A stretch of 64,000 nucleotides of DNA from Bradyrhizobium sp. sBnM-33 (lineage in GTDB: Bacteria > Pseudomonadota > Alphaproteobacteria > Rhizobiales > Xanthobacteraceae): contig NZ_CP136624.1 of the NCBI RefSeq assembly GCF_032917945.1, positions 8,060,001 through 8,124,000 of the forward strand, given 5' to 3'. The notes under the pieces are model-generated. The model saw only the letters and a program-made list of their open reading frames with translations. It made no database searches and was not told where the DNA came from. The translations under genes were made by a program, and so were the position numbers. Shown piece after piece: positions 7,579-15,768 of the stretch (position 1 is the stretch's first letter; every line of letters begins with the position of its first letter).

Positions 7579-8315
7579 TCGTGCCGCAAGGAGCAACCAT
7601 CGCTGCAGCCACCACGAGCGCGCCGCGGCAACTGGCTGATGACGCCCCGCATCTGCTCTTGGTCGACGACGACCGCCGTATCCGCGATCTGTTGTCGCGG
7701 TTTCTGACCGGCGAGGGTTATCGCGTCACGACCGCCTCGAGCGCGGGCGACGCGCGCGCCAAACTGCTCGGCCTGCATTTCGACCTCCTGATCCTCGACG
7801 TCATGATGCCCGGCGAAACCGGGTTCGACCTGGCGCGGTTCATTCGCACCTCCTCCTCGGTGCCGATCATCATGCTGACGGCGCGCCACGAGGCGGAGGC
7901 GCGGATCGAGGGCCTGCAGATCGGCGCCGACGATTATGTTGCGAAGCCGTTCGAGCCGCGCGAACTGATCTTGAGGATCGGCAATATCCTCAAGCGCTCC
8001 GCGCCACCGCCGGTGGAGGCGCTGGAGCAGATCGCGTTCGGCCCTTACGTTTTCCATCTCGATCGTGGCGAACTGCGCCAGGGCGAGGACATCATTCACC
8101 TGACCGACCGCGAACGCGAAATGCTGCGCATTCTGGCCGCCAGTCCCGGCGAAACGGTGCCGCGCGCGGCGCTGACCGGCGGCGGCACGGTGAACGAGCG
8201 CGCGGTCGACGTGCAGATCAACCGCCTGCGGCGCAAGATCGAGCGCGATCCCGCCAATCCGCTGTTCCTGCAGGCGGCGCGCGGCATCGGCTATCGCCTG
8301 GTTGCGTCGCCCTGA
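7575..8315 (+). CDS. OmpR-type response regulator
   Basis: A 246-residue two-domain regulator. The receiver domain shows LLLVDDDRR, the phosphoacceptor Asp in LLILDVMMPG, the threonine in IIMLTARHE and the lysine in YVAKPFEPRE. The C-terminal winged helix runs from LTDREREMLRIL to RGIGYRLVASP and contains RAVDVQINRLRRKIE. The start is GTG: 7575 overlaps the MarR stop, while GTG 7581 has GGGAG at a better distance (7571-7575), so the mature start is probably 7581. It is followed after eight bases by its likely partner kinase. Confidence 0.94.
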   Translation: MIVPQGATIAAATTSAPRQLADDAPHLLLVDDDRRIRDLLSRFLTGEGYRVTTASSAGDARAKLLGLHFDLLILDVMMPGETGFDLARFIRTSSSVPIIMLTARHEAEARIEGLQIGADDYVAKPFEPRELILRIGNILKRSAPPPVEALEQIAFGPYVFHLDRGELRQGEDIIHLTDREREMLRILAASPGETVPRAALTGGGTVNERAVDVQINRLRRKIERDPANPLFLQAARGIGYRLVASP

Positions 8316-8323
8316 GCCAGTTC

Positions 8324-9709
8324 ATGAGCACGCTCGACACCGGCCTGACGTTCATCCGTAACGCGTCGCAACGCGTCTCCAGGGCCAATGGCTGGATGGG
8401 CAACGCGTTCAAGAGCTGGATGCCGACCGGCCTCTACGCCCGCGCGCTCCTGATCATGATCGTTCCGATGGTGATCCTGCAAACGGTCGTGGCGTTCGTG
8501 TTCATGGAGCGGCACTGGAACACGGTGACGCGACGCCTGTCGGCAGCCGTTGTGCAGGACATCGCCAGTCTGATCGATGTCTACAAGGCTTTTCCGCAGG
8601 ACAAGGATCGCGCGCAATTGCGCCACATCGGACAGCGGCTGCAACTGGTCGTCGATTTTCTTCCCGTCGGCGACATGCCGCAGCCCGGGCCAAAACCGTT
8701 CTTCTCGCTGCTCGACCAGACCCTGTCGTCGCAGATCGGCCGCCAGATCCGCCGCCCGTTCTGGATCGACACTGTCGGCAAGTCCAATCTGGTTGAAATC
8801 CGCATTCAGCTCGACGATGCCGTGATGCGGGTGTTCGCGCAGCGCAGCGCCGCCTATGCCTCCAATTCGGAGATTTTTATCTTCTGGATGCTCGGCACCT
8901 CCTCGATCCTGCTGATCGTCGCGGTGCTGTTCCTGCGCAACCAGATCAGGCCGATCCTGCGGCTGGCGGACGCCGCCGAAAGTTTCGGCAAGGGCCGCGA
9001 GGTGCCGAATTTCCGTCCGCGCGGCGCGCGGGAAGTGCGGCAAGCGGCACAGGCATTTCTGGAGATGAAGGCCCGCGTCGAACGCTCGATCGAGCAGCGC
9101 ACCGCGATGCTGGCCGGCGTCAGCCACGACCTGCGCACCATCCTGACCCGCTTCAAGCTCGAACTTGCACTGATCGGCGACAGCCCCGAAGTCGACGGCA
9201 TGCGCAAGGACGTCGACGAAATGGCCGGCATGCTGGAGGCCTATCTCTCCTTTGCGCGCGGCGACAGCGGCGAGATCGCGCAGCCGACCGACATGGCGAT
9301 GGCGCTGGAGGAATTGCGCAGCGACGCCGAACGCCACGGCCATACCGCAACCGTGACGTTCCACGGCCTGCCGGTGGTGACGGTGAAGCCGGCCTCGTTC
9401 AAGCGCTGCATCGCCAACCTCGTCTCCAATGCGGCGCGGTACGCCAAGACGGTCGCCATCACCGGCCACCGCGATCATCGCTATCTGACGGTGACGGTCG
9501 ACGACGACGGGCCGGGCATTCCGGTCAACATGCGCGAGGAAGTGTTCAAGCCGTTCCTGCGGCTCGACGATGCCCGTAACCAGGACGAGGGCGGCACGGG
9601 CCTTGGTCTCGCCATCGCCCGCGACATCGCCCGCTCGCACGGCGGCGACATCACGCTCGGCGACAGCCCGATGGGCGGCCTGCGCGCGGCGGTAAGGGTG
9701 CCGGTGTAG
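8324..9709 (+). CDS. Membrane sensor histidine kinase
   Basis: A 461-residue EnvZ-like kinase. Transmembrane segments are visible at about residues 40-62 and 183-205, bracketing a periplasmic loop of roughly 120 residues that would be the sensor. A HAMP-like stretch follows (QIRPILRLADAAESFG), then the H-box with H268 in VSHDLRTILTRF, an N-box around CIANLVSNAARYA, and ATP-lid glycines DDDGPGIP and GGTGLGLAIARD. It should autophosphorylate and pass phosphate to the regulator encoded just upstream. The signal is unknown. The three-gene MarR-regulator-kinase order suggests a common circuit. Confidence 0.94.
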   Translation: MSTLDTGLTFIRNASQRVSRANGWMGNAFKSWMPTGLYARALLIMIVPMVILQTVVAFVFMERHWNTVTRRLSAAVVQDIASLIDVYKAFPQDKDRAQLRHIGQRLQLVVDFLPVGDMPQPGPKPFFSLLDQTLSSQIGRQIRRPFWIDTVGKSNLVEIRIQLDDAVMRVFAQRSAAYASNSEIFIFWMLGTSSILLIVAVLFLRNQIRPILRLADAAESFGKGREVPNFRPRGAREVRQAAQAFLEMKARVERSIEQRTAMLAGVSHDLRTILTRFKLELALIGDSPEVDGMRKDVDEMAGMLEAYLSFARGDSGEIAQPTDMAMALEELRSDAERHGHTATVTFHGLPVVTVKPASFKRCIANLVSNAARYAKTVAITGHRDHRYLTVTVDDDGPGIPVNMREEVFKPFLRLDDARNQDEGGTGLGLAIARDIARSHGGDITLGDSPMGGLRAAVRVPV

Positions 9710-9726
9710 GTCGTCTCGAGACTTCG

Positions 9727-9829
9727 GGCCTCATCCTTCGAGACGCGCGTTCCGCGCTCCTCAGGACGAGGGTCTCTGCCCCTCATGGTGAGGAGCGCAG
9801 CGAAGCGGCGCGTCTCGAACCATGAGGCC
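9727..9829. repeat. Inverted-repeat element after the kinase gene
   Basis: Starts GGCCTCATCCTTCGAGACGC and ends with the near-complement GCGTCTCGAACCATGAGGCC; inner parts CGCGCTCCTCAGGACGAGGG and its partner also pair. It occupies the gap between the convergent kinase and DUF3617 genes and may end both transcripts. Confidence 0.75.
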
Positions 9830-9864
9830 ACCGGGCCGCGCCCTCAGCTTGAAAGATTACTTCC

Positions 9865-10401
9865 CTACTTCTTCGGCATCATGGACTTCAGCTTTTCCAT
9901 GTCCTTGATGTTCATTTTCATGCCGCCGGGCATTATGGTGTCACCGGGCTTCTGATCGCTCTTGCAGGCGCCAAGCCATTTGGCCTCGATCGTCGTGGTG
10001 TTGTCGCGCCCCCCACCGGCCGGGCCACCCTCGCTACGCGAGGTCGATTTCACGGTATAGGCGGAATTGAAGTCGCCGGTAATCTCGGCATGCGACTTGA
10101 TCGTCATGCCGGCGATGCCGCAGACGGAATCGGTGACATACCCCGCCGCTGTCTTCTGGATATCCTGCTTCGAGCACATCTCTTTGGCCATCGGCGACAT
10201 TGCAGTGCTCATGTCCTTGTCGGTGGTCGCGTCGGTGCATTGCTGCATCGTCATCTCAGGCACCGGCGCGCCTGTACTCAGCACCTTCATCTCCCACAGG
10301 CCGGCCTTGCGCACCGGCAACTCTACGGCGACGGCGCTGCTTGCCGACAACAGAGCAAGCACACTAACGGCCGAGCAAGACACAAGAAGCAGTCGTTTCA
10401 T
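9865..10401 (-). CDS. Exported DUF3617 family protein
   Basis: A 178-residue protein with a clear signal peptide (MKRLLLVSCSAVSVLALLSA, cleavage near residue 26). The mature part has RKAGLWEMKV, QQCTDATTD and paired cysteines in MCSKQD, VCGIAGM and LGACKSD, the usual DUF3617 layout. Function is unknown; it is predicted periplasmic and probably disulfide-bonded. ATG 10401 has an AGGGGGG site upstream; longer frames have none. Together with the next two genes and the RNase T2 gene it makes a run of exported proteins. Confidence 0.85.
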   Translation of the reverse strand: MKRLLLVSCSAVSVLALLSASSAVAVELPVRKAGLWEMKVLSTGAPVPEMTMQQCTDATTDKDMSTAMSPMAKEMCSKQDIQKTAAGYVTDSVCGIAGMTIKSHAEITGDFNSAYTVKSTSRSEGGPAGGGRDNTTTIEAKWLGACKSDQKPGDTIMPGGMKMNIKDMEKLKSMMPKK

Positions 10402-10506
10402 AGGTGGCCCCCCTGAATTCTTCCATGGCATTCGTCTTCGTGCGAAGTGAACACACGCTCCGCGTGGCGAAAACATGTCCAGCCGGAAAACAGGTAGCAG
10501 CAGCGC

Positions 10507-10812
10507 TCAGTAAAGCGTCCGCAGCGGCCGCTCAGCGGCGCCATAGGGCACCCAGCGGCAGGCAAACGAAACGTAGCCGCCGTAATTGGGCTGCACACCG
10601 AGGAATTTCACCACCTTGCCGTAACGGGCGCAGTGATCGACGGCGAGCTGGCGGGCGTCGGCCTGCCTAGCGAGCGGATAGGCGATGATGCCACCGGTGT
10701 CATTACCCTTTAACGGTGGCACGGTGTCGATATCCCACCACTGCGCCTGGGCCGGCGCGCTCGCCAGCAATCCGCTCATGGCAATCATGCACGTGGCCAC
10801 AATTCTTCGCAT
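10507..10812 (-). CDS. Small exported protein of unknown function
   Basis: A 101-residue protein whose first 27 residues form a signal peptide ending APAQA. The mature part, starting QWWDIDTVPPL, is rich in aromatic residues and has two cysteines (DHCARYG and FACRWVP) that could pair. I do not recognise a domain. ATG 10812 is chosen for GGAG six bases upstream; ATG 10824 lies four codons earlier with no better site. It lies 105 bases upstream of the DUF3617 gene on the same strand. Confidence 0.75.
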   Translation of the reverse strand: MRRIVATCMIAMSGLLASAPAQAQWWDIDTVPPLKGNDTGGIIAYPLARQADARQLAVDHCARYGKVVKFLGVQPNYGGYVSFACRWVPYGAAERPLRTLY

Positions 10813-10977
10813 CGCAGACTCCATTTCGCTCGAACCGCACCATAGTGTGCGCCGGCGGCCGTGAAAAGAATGGTTGCGGCACGAGGCGGACTTGGCTGTC
10901 AGGTGTTGCCGCGCTGCACTTGACCTTGTCAGGGCTTCGCGGCACCGTCCCATGCGTTGACTTACCGGCGGATTCCC

Positions 10978-11469
10978 ATGCGCAATTTGTTCACATCCTT
11001 GAGAGCTCTCGGCCCCAGAGCACTTGGCCCCAGAGCACTTGGCCCTATGGCGGCGGCGCTCGCTCTGCTGGTCTCCAGCCATGCCGCCCAGGCCGCGAAT
11101 CCCCTGGAATTGAATTTCTGGCTGTCAGGCCCGAAGTATGACGGCCGCGTCGCCGAGTGCGAGCGGGCGCTGTCGACTATCGCCTATCAATTCCGGGAGA
11201 AGGAGGGCAAGTTCTGGAATTCGGCGCTGGTGATCACCGGCTTTGGTCGGATCCATGAAACCGCATTTCGGCCCTGGCAGTCCGACAACATTCCGCGCCG
11301 CTACTGCAGCGGTGACGTGATGCTGAGCGACGGGAAGATGCGCACCGTGCACTACTCGATTATCGAGGATGGCGGCTTTGCGGGATTCGGCCAAGGCGTC
11401 GAATGGTGCGTGACCGGGCTTGACCGCAACTGGGCCTATAGCCCGGGCTGCCGAGCCGCGCGGCCCTGA
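10978..11469 (+). CDS. Exported protein of unknown function with RALGP repeat in its leader
   Basis: A 163-residue protein with a signal peptide that ends near residue 38 (SSHAAQAAN). Between start and hydrophobic core are three tandem copies of Arg-Ala-Leu-Gly-Pro, encoded by a 15-base repeat. The mature domain has four cysteines (AECERA, RYCSGD, EWCVTG, PGCRAA) and tryptophans, suggesting a small disulfide-bonded periplasmic domain. I do not recognise the family. ATG 10978 keeps the basic residues a signal peptide needs; the internal ATG 11047 would remove them. Confidence 0.78.
   Translation: MRNLFTSLRALGPRALGPRALGPMAAALALLVSSHAAQAANPLELNFWLSGPKYDGRVAECERALSTIAYQFREKEGKFWNSALVITGFGRIHETAFRPWQSDNIPRRYCSGDVMLSDGKMRTVHYSIIEDGGFAGFGQGVEWCVTGLDRNWAYSPGCRAARP
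11002..11046 (+). repeat. 15-bp in-frame tandem repeat, three copies
   Basis: Unit AGAGCACTTGGCCCC occurs at 11017-11031 and, with one change at its end, 11032-11046; a diverged first copy is at 11002-11016. Each codes RALGP. Slippage here would change leader length without a frameshift. Confidence 0.85.
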
Positions 11470-11589
11470 TTCCCTCATATCCGACGGTTAAACAGACCCG
11501 CTCGGCCAGTTTGCGGAATCAGCTAATTTTGTTCTTGAAATTTCCGGCTCCCTGCTAGGCTCCTGGTAGTCGAGTAGAGGGGGCGTTCG

Positions 11590-12270
11590 ATGCACCGGTC
11601 CATCATCATTTCGCGGCTTTTGATTGCGCTGGCGCTTGTTGCCGCCTTGGCCGGGACGGCGTCCGCACAGGACCGCCGGCAGAACGCGCCGGGCGAATTC
11701 GATTTTTATGTCCTGGCTCTTTCCTGGTCGCCTTCCTTTTGCGAGGCGGCGGCTGAACGCGGGAATAGCGGGCGTTCACAGGCCCAGTGCAGCCGCCCCT
11801 ATTCCTTCGTGGTTCACGGCCTGTGGCCGCAATATGAGCGCGGCTTTCCCGAATATTGCCAACGGCCCTCGCCGCGGCTCGATCGCAACATCATGACCTC
11901 GATGCTGGACCTGATGCCGGCGCCAGGCCTGATCTTCAACGAATGGGACAAGCACGGCACCTGTTCGGGCCTTGGCGCGCGAGCCTATTTCGAGAGCATC
12001 CGGAAAGCGCGCGCGGCGGTGAAGATCCCGGAGGAATTCCTGCAATTGTCGGAAGAGAAGACCATCGCCCCCAGCGATCTCGAACAGGCCTTCATCAAGA
12101 TCAACCAGGGCTTGAGCAGTTCGGCGATGTCGGTGACTTGCTCCAGCCGGCGCCTGAGCGAGGTGCGGATCTGCCTGAGCAAGGACATGCAATTCCGCGC
12201 CTGCGAGGAAATCGACCGCCGCGCCTGCCGGCGTGACGAGGTGGTGATGCCGCCGGTGCGGGGCGGTTGA
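11590..12270 (+). CDS. Secreted ribonuclease T2 family protein
   Basis: A 226-residue RNase T2 enzyme that should cleave RNA through 2',3'-cyclic phosphates, probably in the periplasm like RNase I. A signal peptide covers about residues 1-26 (ends ASAQD). Both catalytic segments are present: CAS I in FVVHGLWPQ and CAS II in NEWDKHGTCSG, each with its histidine. Eight or more cysteines suggest disulfides. AGAGGGGG lies seven bases before ATG 11590. It follows three other exported proteins but has its own leader region. Confidence 0.95.
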   Translation: MHRSIIISRLLIALALVAALAGTASAQDRRQNAPGEFDFYVLALSWSPSFCEAAAERGNSGRSQAQCSRPYSFVVHGLWPQYERGFPEYCQRPSPRLDRNIMTSMLDLMPAPGLIFNEWDKHGTCSGLGARAYFESIRKARAAVKIPEEFLQLSEEKTIAPSDLEQAFIKINQGLSSSAMSVTCSSRRLSEVRICLSKDMQFRACEEIDRRACRRDEVVMPPVRGG

Positions 12271-12578
12271 AGACCCGCTTACCTCCATGCCAGGCATGGC
12301 GGCCCGCTTTGCGCAGACTGCTCGAAGTTGTCTGCGTTCCCGGTCATCCACGGCTTATCGTCATCTGCAAGACGCGTGGATGGCCGGGACCTATCTGCAC
12401 CAAGGCGTCTTGGCCATTTCGGCCCTGATCGTGAGCCGTTTGCGAGCAGGACCCATCCTCGCCAAGGCTTCGCCGGGTTTTCAGCCCTGGTCCTCCGAAG
12501 CGTTTCGCGAAAGACGACAAGGCCGGCCCTGACGAGTAGAAGACACTTTCGTCTGCTCCAATTGATCGGCCGACTGCC
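12271..12578. other. Gap between RNase T2 gene and rlmJ, with a hairpin
   Basis: The 308-base gap contains an inverted repeat CCCGGTCATCCACG (12339-12352) and CGTGGATGGCCGGG (12375-12388), one mismatch in 14 pairs. The rest has no convincing gene or promoter that I can point to. Confidence 0.6.
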
Positions 12579-13439
12579 ATGAACTACCGACACGCCTTTC
12601 ACGCCGGCGGCTTTGCTGATGTCATCAAGCACATCGTGCTGGTGCGGATGCTGACCTATCTGCAGGAAAAGCAGGCCCCGTTTCGCGTCATCGACACCCA
12701 TGCCGGCGCCGGGCGCTATGATCTTACGGCTGAGGAGGCGCGCCGGGGCGGCGAATGGCTGACCGGCATTGCGCGGGTGATGCAGGCACGGTTCTCGGAA
12801 ACCGCGCTGCCGCTGGTGAGCCCCTATCTCGATATCGTCAGGGCATTCAACGCCCCCGGCAAGCTGGAGGCCTATCCCGGATCGCCCCTGATCGCCCGCG
12901 CGCTGCTGCGGCCGCAGGACCGCCTCACAGCCTGTGAAATCGAGCCCAATGCCCGCAGGCAACTGATCGACGCGCTGCGCCGCGACAGCCAGGCGCGAGT
13001 GGTCGATCTCGACGGCTGGATGGCGTTGCCGGCCTTCGTGCCGCCCAACGAGCGGCGCGGTCTGGTGCTGATCGATCCCGCGTTCGAGCAAAAGGACGAA
13101 TTCGAGCGGCTGGCCAGCGGATTTGCCGAGGCCTACGCCAAATGGCCGACCGGCAGCTATCTGATCTGGTATCCGGTGAAGAGCCGGCGCGCTGCCGACA
13201 CCCTGGCGCGCCTGGTCGCGGGGGCAGCCGCTGCCAGTAAGCCAGCTGGGAAATGCTTAAGGCTCGAATTCAGCGTTGCGCCGCAGGCGCCGGGCGGCCC
13301 CCTCACCTCCACCGGGCTTCTGATCGTCAATCCGCCGTGGACGCTGGCGGGCGAGTTGAAGGCAATTCTGCCCGAGCTCGAAAAACCGCTGGGCCAGGGC
13401 GGGGCCGGCCGCTTCAAACTGGAGACGCCCAAGCCCTAA
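12579..13439 (+). CDS. rlmJ: 23S rRNA (adenine-2030-N6)-methyltransferase
   Basis: RlmJ methylates A2030 of 23S rRNA using SAM. The 286-residue protein starts with the family signature NYRHAFHAGGFADV, has DTHAGAGRYDL for SAM binding, the EIEPNARRQL acidic loop, and a KHIVL-type insert helix. The motif IV that usually reads DPP(Y/F) is DPAFE here, with D166 kept. The change from proline to alanine next to the catalytic aspartate is unusual and could lower activity. ATG 12579 fits the conserved N-terminus exactly. Confidence 0.94.
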   Translation: MNYRHAFHAGGFADVIKHIVLVRMLTYLQEKQAPFRVIDTHAGAGRYDLTAEEARRGGEWLTGIARVMQARFSETALPLVSPYLDIVRAFNAPGKLEAYPGSPLIARALLRPQDRLTACEIEPNARRQLIDALRRDSQARVVDLDGWMALPAFVPPNERRGLVLIDPAFEQKDEFERLASGFAEAYAKWPTGSYLIWYPVKSRRAADTLARLVAGAAAASKPAGKCLRLEFSVAPQAPGGPLTSTGLLIVNPPWTLAGELKAILPELEKPLGQGGAGRFKLETPKP

Positions 13440-13505
13440 GGGGCGGCGCAGGCCGGTGAAAAGTGCGAATCGCCATAGTCAGTTTACGCGAAACCGTATT
13501 ATGCT

Positions 13506-13521
13506 CAGTCCGTTGGGACTG
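13506..13521 (+). other. Hairpin in the leader of the cold shock gene
   Basis: CAGTCC-GTTG-GGACTG folds as a perfect 6-bp stem with a 4-base loop, about 180 bases before the cold shock ATG. A TATTAT sequence lies just upstream (13496-13501). Cold shock mRNAs often carry long structured leaders; this is only suggestive. Confidence 0.3.
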
Positions 13522-13701
13522 GCTTTACGTTCCGCTTCCGCGAATGGTTGCGGCGGAGTGATCAAGGCCGAATAAGATCCGGGTCGGTCGGCGGCGTGAA
13601 CCCGATCGGCTCAGGTGGCCAAGCTTCCGGCAGCGAATGTCCGGTCGGCCGATACGCGAGGTGCGCGTGGCGGCGGAGCAATACGGGGGAGGAGTTTCCC
13701 G

Positions 13702-13917
13702 ATGGCCATGACTGGAACAGTCAAGTTCTTCAATGGAGAACGCGGCTACGGCTTCATCAAGCCCGATGATGGCGGCCGCGATGTGTTCGTGCACATCACC
13801 GCTGTCGAGCGGGCCGGATTGAAGGATTTGACTGAAGGGCAGCGCATTACGTTCGAGGTTGAACCCGACAAGAAGGGCAAAGGCCCCAAGGCGGTCAACC
13901 TGGTGATTTCTTCGTGA
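13702..13917 (+). CDS. CspA-family cold shock protein
   Basis: A 71-residue single cold shock domain that binds single-stranded RNA or DNA. It has GTVKFFN, RNP1-like RGYGFIKPD and RNP2 VFVHIT, then the GLKDLTEGQRITFEVE strand region. GGGGGAGGAG ends seven bases before ATG 13702; ATG 13708 is two codons later. The leader back to rlmJ is 262 bases long, as is common for cold shock mRNAs. It converges with the methyltransferase gene 27 bases beyond its stop. Confidence 0.95.
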   Translation: MAMTGTVKFFNGERGYGFIKPDDGGRDVFVHITAVERAGLKDLTEGQRITFEVEPDKKGKGPKAVNLVISS

Positions 13918-13944
13918 GCTGACGCTCGCGTTTGAAAACGGACT

Positions 13945-14820
13945 TTATTGCCTGCGATGCTCGACTGGAGCGGCTTTGCCGCTCAACGTTGACGCATGCA
14001 TGATATGGCCGCCGCGCGTCGGCGCCGATCGTTCGGCATCCGGAAAGAAAAGGTTTGCGAGTTCGGCTGGGCCGATATCTCGCGTCTGCCGAAACCCTGC
14101 CGCGCGCATTTTTTCGCCCAGCGGCGCGGTATCGAAATAGCTCTGGATTCGCTCCCCCATCGCTGCCACGCGTTCGGCCAGCGCCTGATGCGCCGCGCGT
14201 CCGGCGGGTGCGATCGAAGCCATCGGGTTGACATAGTCGAACACCACCTCGGCGCCGCCTCGCAGTTGCGCAATATAGCCGAGCGTCGAGAAAATTGCCG
14301 GTTCGGTCAGATACGGCACGACGCCGAGCCAACTGAAAAAGCTGCGCTTGCCGGCATCGAAGCCTGCAGCTTCGAGCTTTTCCGACAGCCTATCACGCTC
14401 GAAATCCACCGCGACGTAGGCCAGGGACTGCGGCACGGCAATCGCTGCAGTGGCCAGCATCTTGCGCTTGCTCGCCTGCATCGCCGGATGATCGACCTCA
14501 AAAATCCGCAAACGATGCGCCAGCGTCGTCCGATAAGCCAGCGTCTCGAGACCGGCGCCGAGCACTACGAGCTGCGCCGTTCCGGCCTCCACCGCAGCAT
14601 TCAGGGCGTCCTCAGCGATCCGCGACCGCGCGGCAATGAACCACCGCAGTCGCGGCCCGGACGTGTGGGCCCGCGCATGGTCGAGCGATATTTCAATATC
14701 GTCTCCGAGAATGCGCAATGCGAGCGGATCGACCAGGATCGAGGCGTTATCCAGTACCTGATGCGCCGCACGCAGGCGGGCAGCACCCAACGCAGTCAGA
14801 CTCGGCCGTCCCGTCTGCAT
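13945..14820 (-). CDS. Class I SAM-dependent methyltransferase (LCMT-like family)
   Basis: A 291-residue protein of the putative O-methyltransferase family related to leucine carboxyl methyltransferases. Visible are the start MQTGRPSLTALGAARLRAAH, the SAM-binding glycines in LVVLGAGLETLAYR, the acidic strand end FEVDHP, and SWLGVVPYLTE. Members act on small carboxylates or polyketides, and the substrate cannot be read from sequence. The gene is isolated: convergent with the cold shock gene and separated from the porin gene by a terminator. Confidence 0.85.
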   Translation of the reverse strand: MQTGRPSLTALGAARLRAAHQVLDNASILVDPLALRILGDDIEISLDHARAHTSGPRLRWFIAARSRIAEDALNAAVEAGTAQLVVLGAGLETLAYRTTLAHRLRIFEVDHPAMQASKRKMLATAAIAVPQSLAYVAVDFERDRLSEKLEAAGFDAGKRSFFSWLGVVPYLTEPAIFSTLGYIAQLRGGAEVVFDYVNPMASIAPAGRAAHQALAERVAAMGERIQSYFDTAPLGEKMRAAGFRQTRDIGPAELANLFFPDAERSAPTRGGHIMHASTLSGKAAPVEHRRQ

Positions 14821-14864
14821 GATACAATCGTATCGCAGTTCGAACCGGGCGCCCAGTTGAAGAC

Positions 14865-14896
14865 AAAAAAATCCCGGCGACTTACTGCCGCCGGGA
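14865..14896 (-). terminator. Rho-independent terminator of the outer membrane protein gene
   Basis: Read on the minus strand, the stem TCCCGGCG / CGCCGGGA (arms 14889-14896 and 14872-14879, 9-base loop) is followed by seven T. It lies 26 bases past the stop of the 14923-15546 gene. Confidence 0.9.
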
Positions 14897-14922
14897 GGTG
14901 GTAGCCGATAGTTTCTTTTTTC

Positions 14923-15546
14923 TTAGAAGCGCCAGTTCACGCCGGCCCGTATCAGGCCGAACCGGTAACCGTTCGACGCGCCCGTAATAACGAAGTTGCT
15001 GTTGGCCAGATCGACATAGAGATATTCGATCTTGGCGCTCCAGTTCGGTGCCAGGCCCACCTCGGCGCCGGCGCCGAGCGTCCAGCCTGCATTGGTATGG
15101 GATTCCGTCAGGCCAAAGGTGGTGGCGCGCAGCTCGCCGAAGGCAAGACCACCCGTGCCGAAGAACAGGACGTTGTTGAGCGCGTAGCCGGCGCGGCCGC
15201 GAACCGTGCCGAACCAAGGATTGGAAAATTTCCATGGGGCGAAGGTTTCTTCGGCGCCGGTCGCCTGGATGTCGCCTTCGAGACCGAACACCCACGGTCC
15301 GTTCTGCCAATTGTAGCCGGCCTGAACGCCGCCGACGAAACCGGACGGCTTGGTCGGGTTGTTTGCAACCGAACCCCAGGCATAGCCGAGGTTGGCGCCG
15401 AGATAGGGACCGGCCCAGCTATCGGGACGGAGCAGCGACTGGTTGACGGTGTTGGGTGCGCGCGATCCGTAGGGGTCTGCTGCCTGCGCCGACAAGGTCC
15501 AGCCTGCAGCGATCAGCGCCAGCGCGCCCGATACACCCCTGCTCAT
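14923..15546 (-). CDS. Outer membrane beta-barrel protein, Omp25/Omp31-like
   Basis: A 207-residue barrel of the small porin-like family abundant in Rhizobiales. A signal peptide ends at SAQA near residue 23. The mature part has alternating aromatic strands: GPYLGANLGYAWG, GGVQAGYNWQ, FGLEGDIQATG, KIEYLYVDL, and ends GVNWRF with the C-terminal phenylalanine recognised by the BAM machinery. These proteins link membrane and peptidoglycan or act as minor porins; function is not specific here. ATG 15546 has GGAG upstream; an ATG ten codons earlier lacks it. A strong terminator follows. Confidence 0.93.
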   Translation of the reverse strand: MSRGVSGALALIAAGWTLSAQAADPYGSRAPNTVNQSLLRPDSWAGPYLGANLGYAWGSVANNPTKPSGFVGGVQAGYNWQNGPWVFGLEGDIQATGAEETFAPWKFSNPWFGTVRGRAGYALNNVLFFGTGGLAFGELRATTFGLTESHTNAGWTLGAGAEVGLAPNWSAKIEYLYVDLANSNFVITGASNGYRFGLIRAGVNWRF

Positions 15547-15768
15547 CACGCAACTCCACGCAACTGCCGTAGCCAATCCCGGCAGAGACCGGCCTGGTTA
15601 CGGAACCCCATCTTTTCGCTAAGATTTATCGAGAGTTTTAAGTTAAAGGCTTGTTAAGCCGGGTTACCCGCCCGCCCATCAGTCTTAAGGAAGCGTTACC
15701 GGCGCCTCCTGGGGGAGAGCGCGCCGCGAGCGCTGGCGATGCCGTGCTGCAGCGCTTAATTTAGGCCC

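Noticed and set aside
8291..9640. A 449-codon open frame antisense to the histidine kinase gene
   Set aside because: It mirrors a well-conserved kinase with all motifs, is rich in His, Arg and Asp as expected for antisense frames in high-GC DNA, and shows no known domain.
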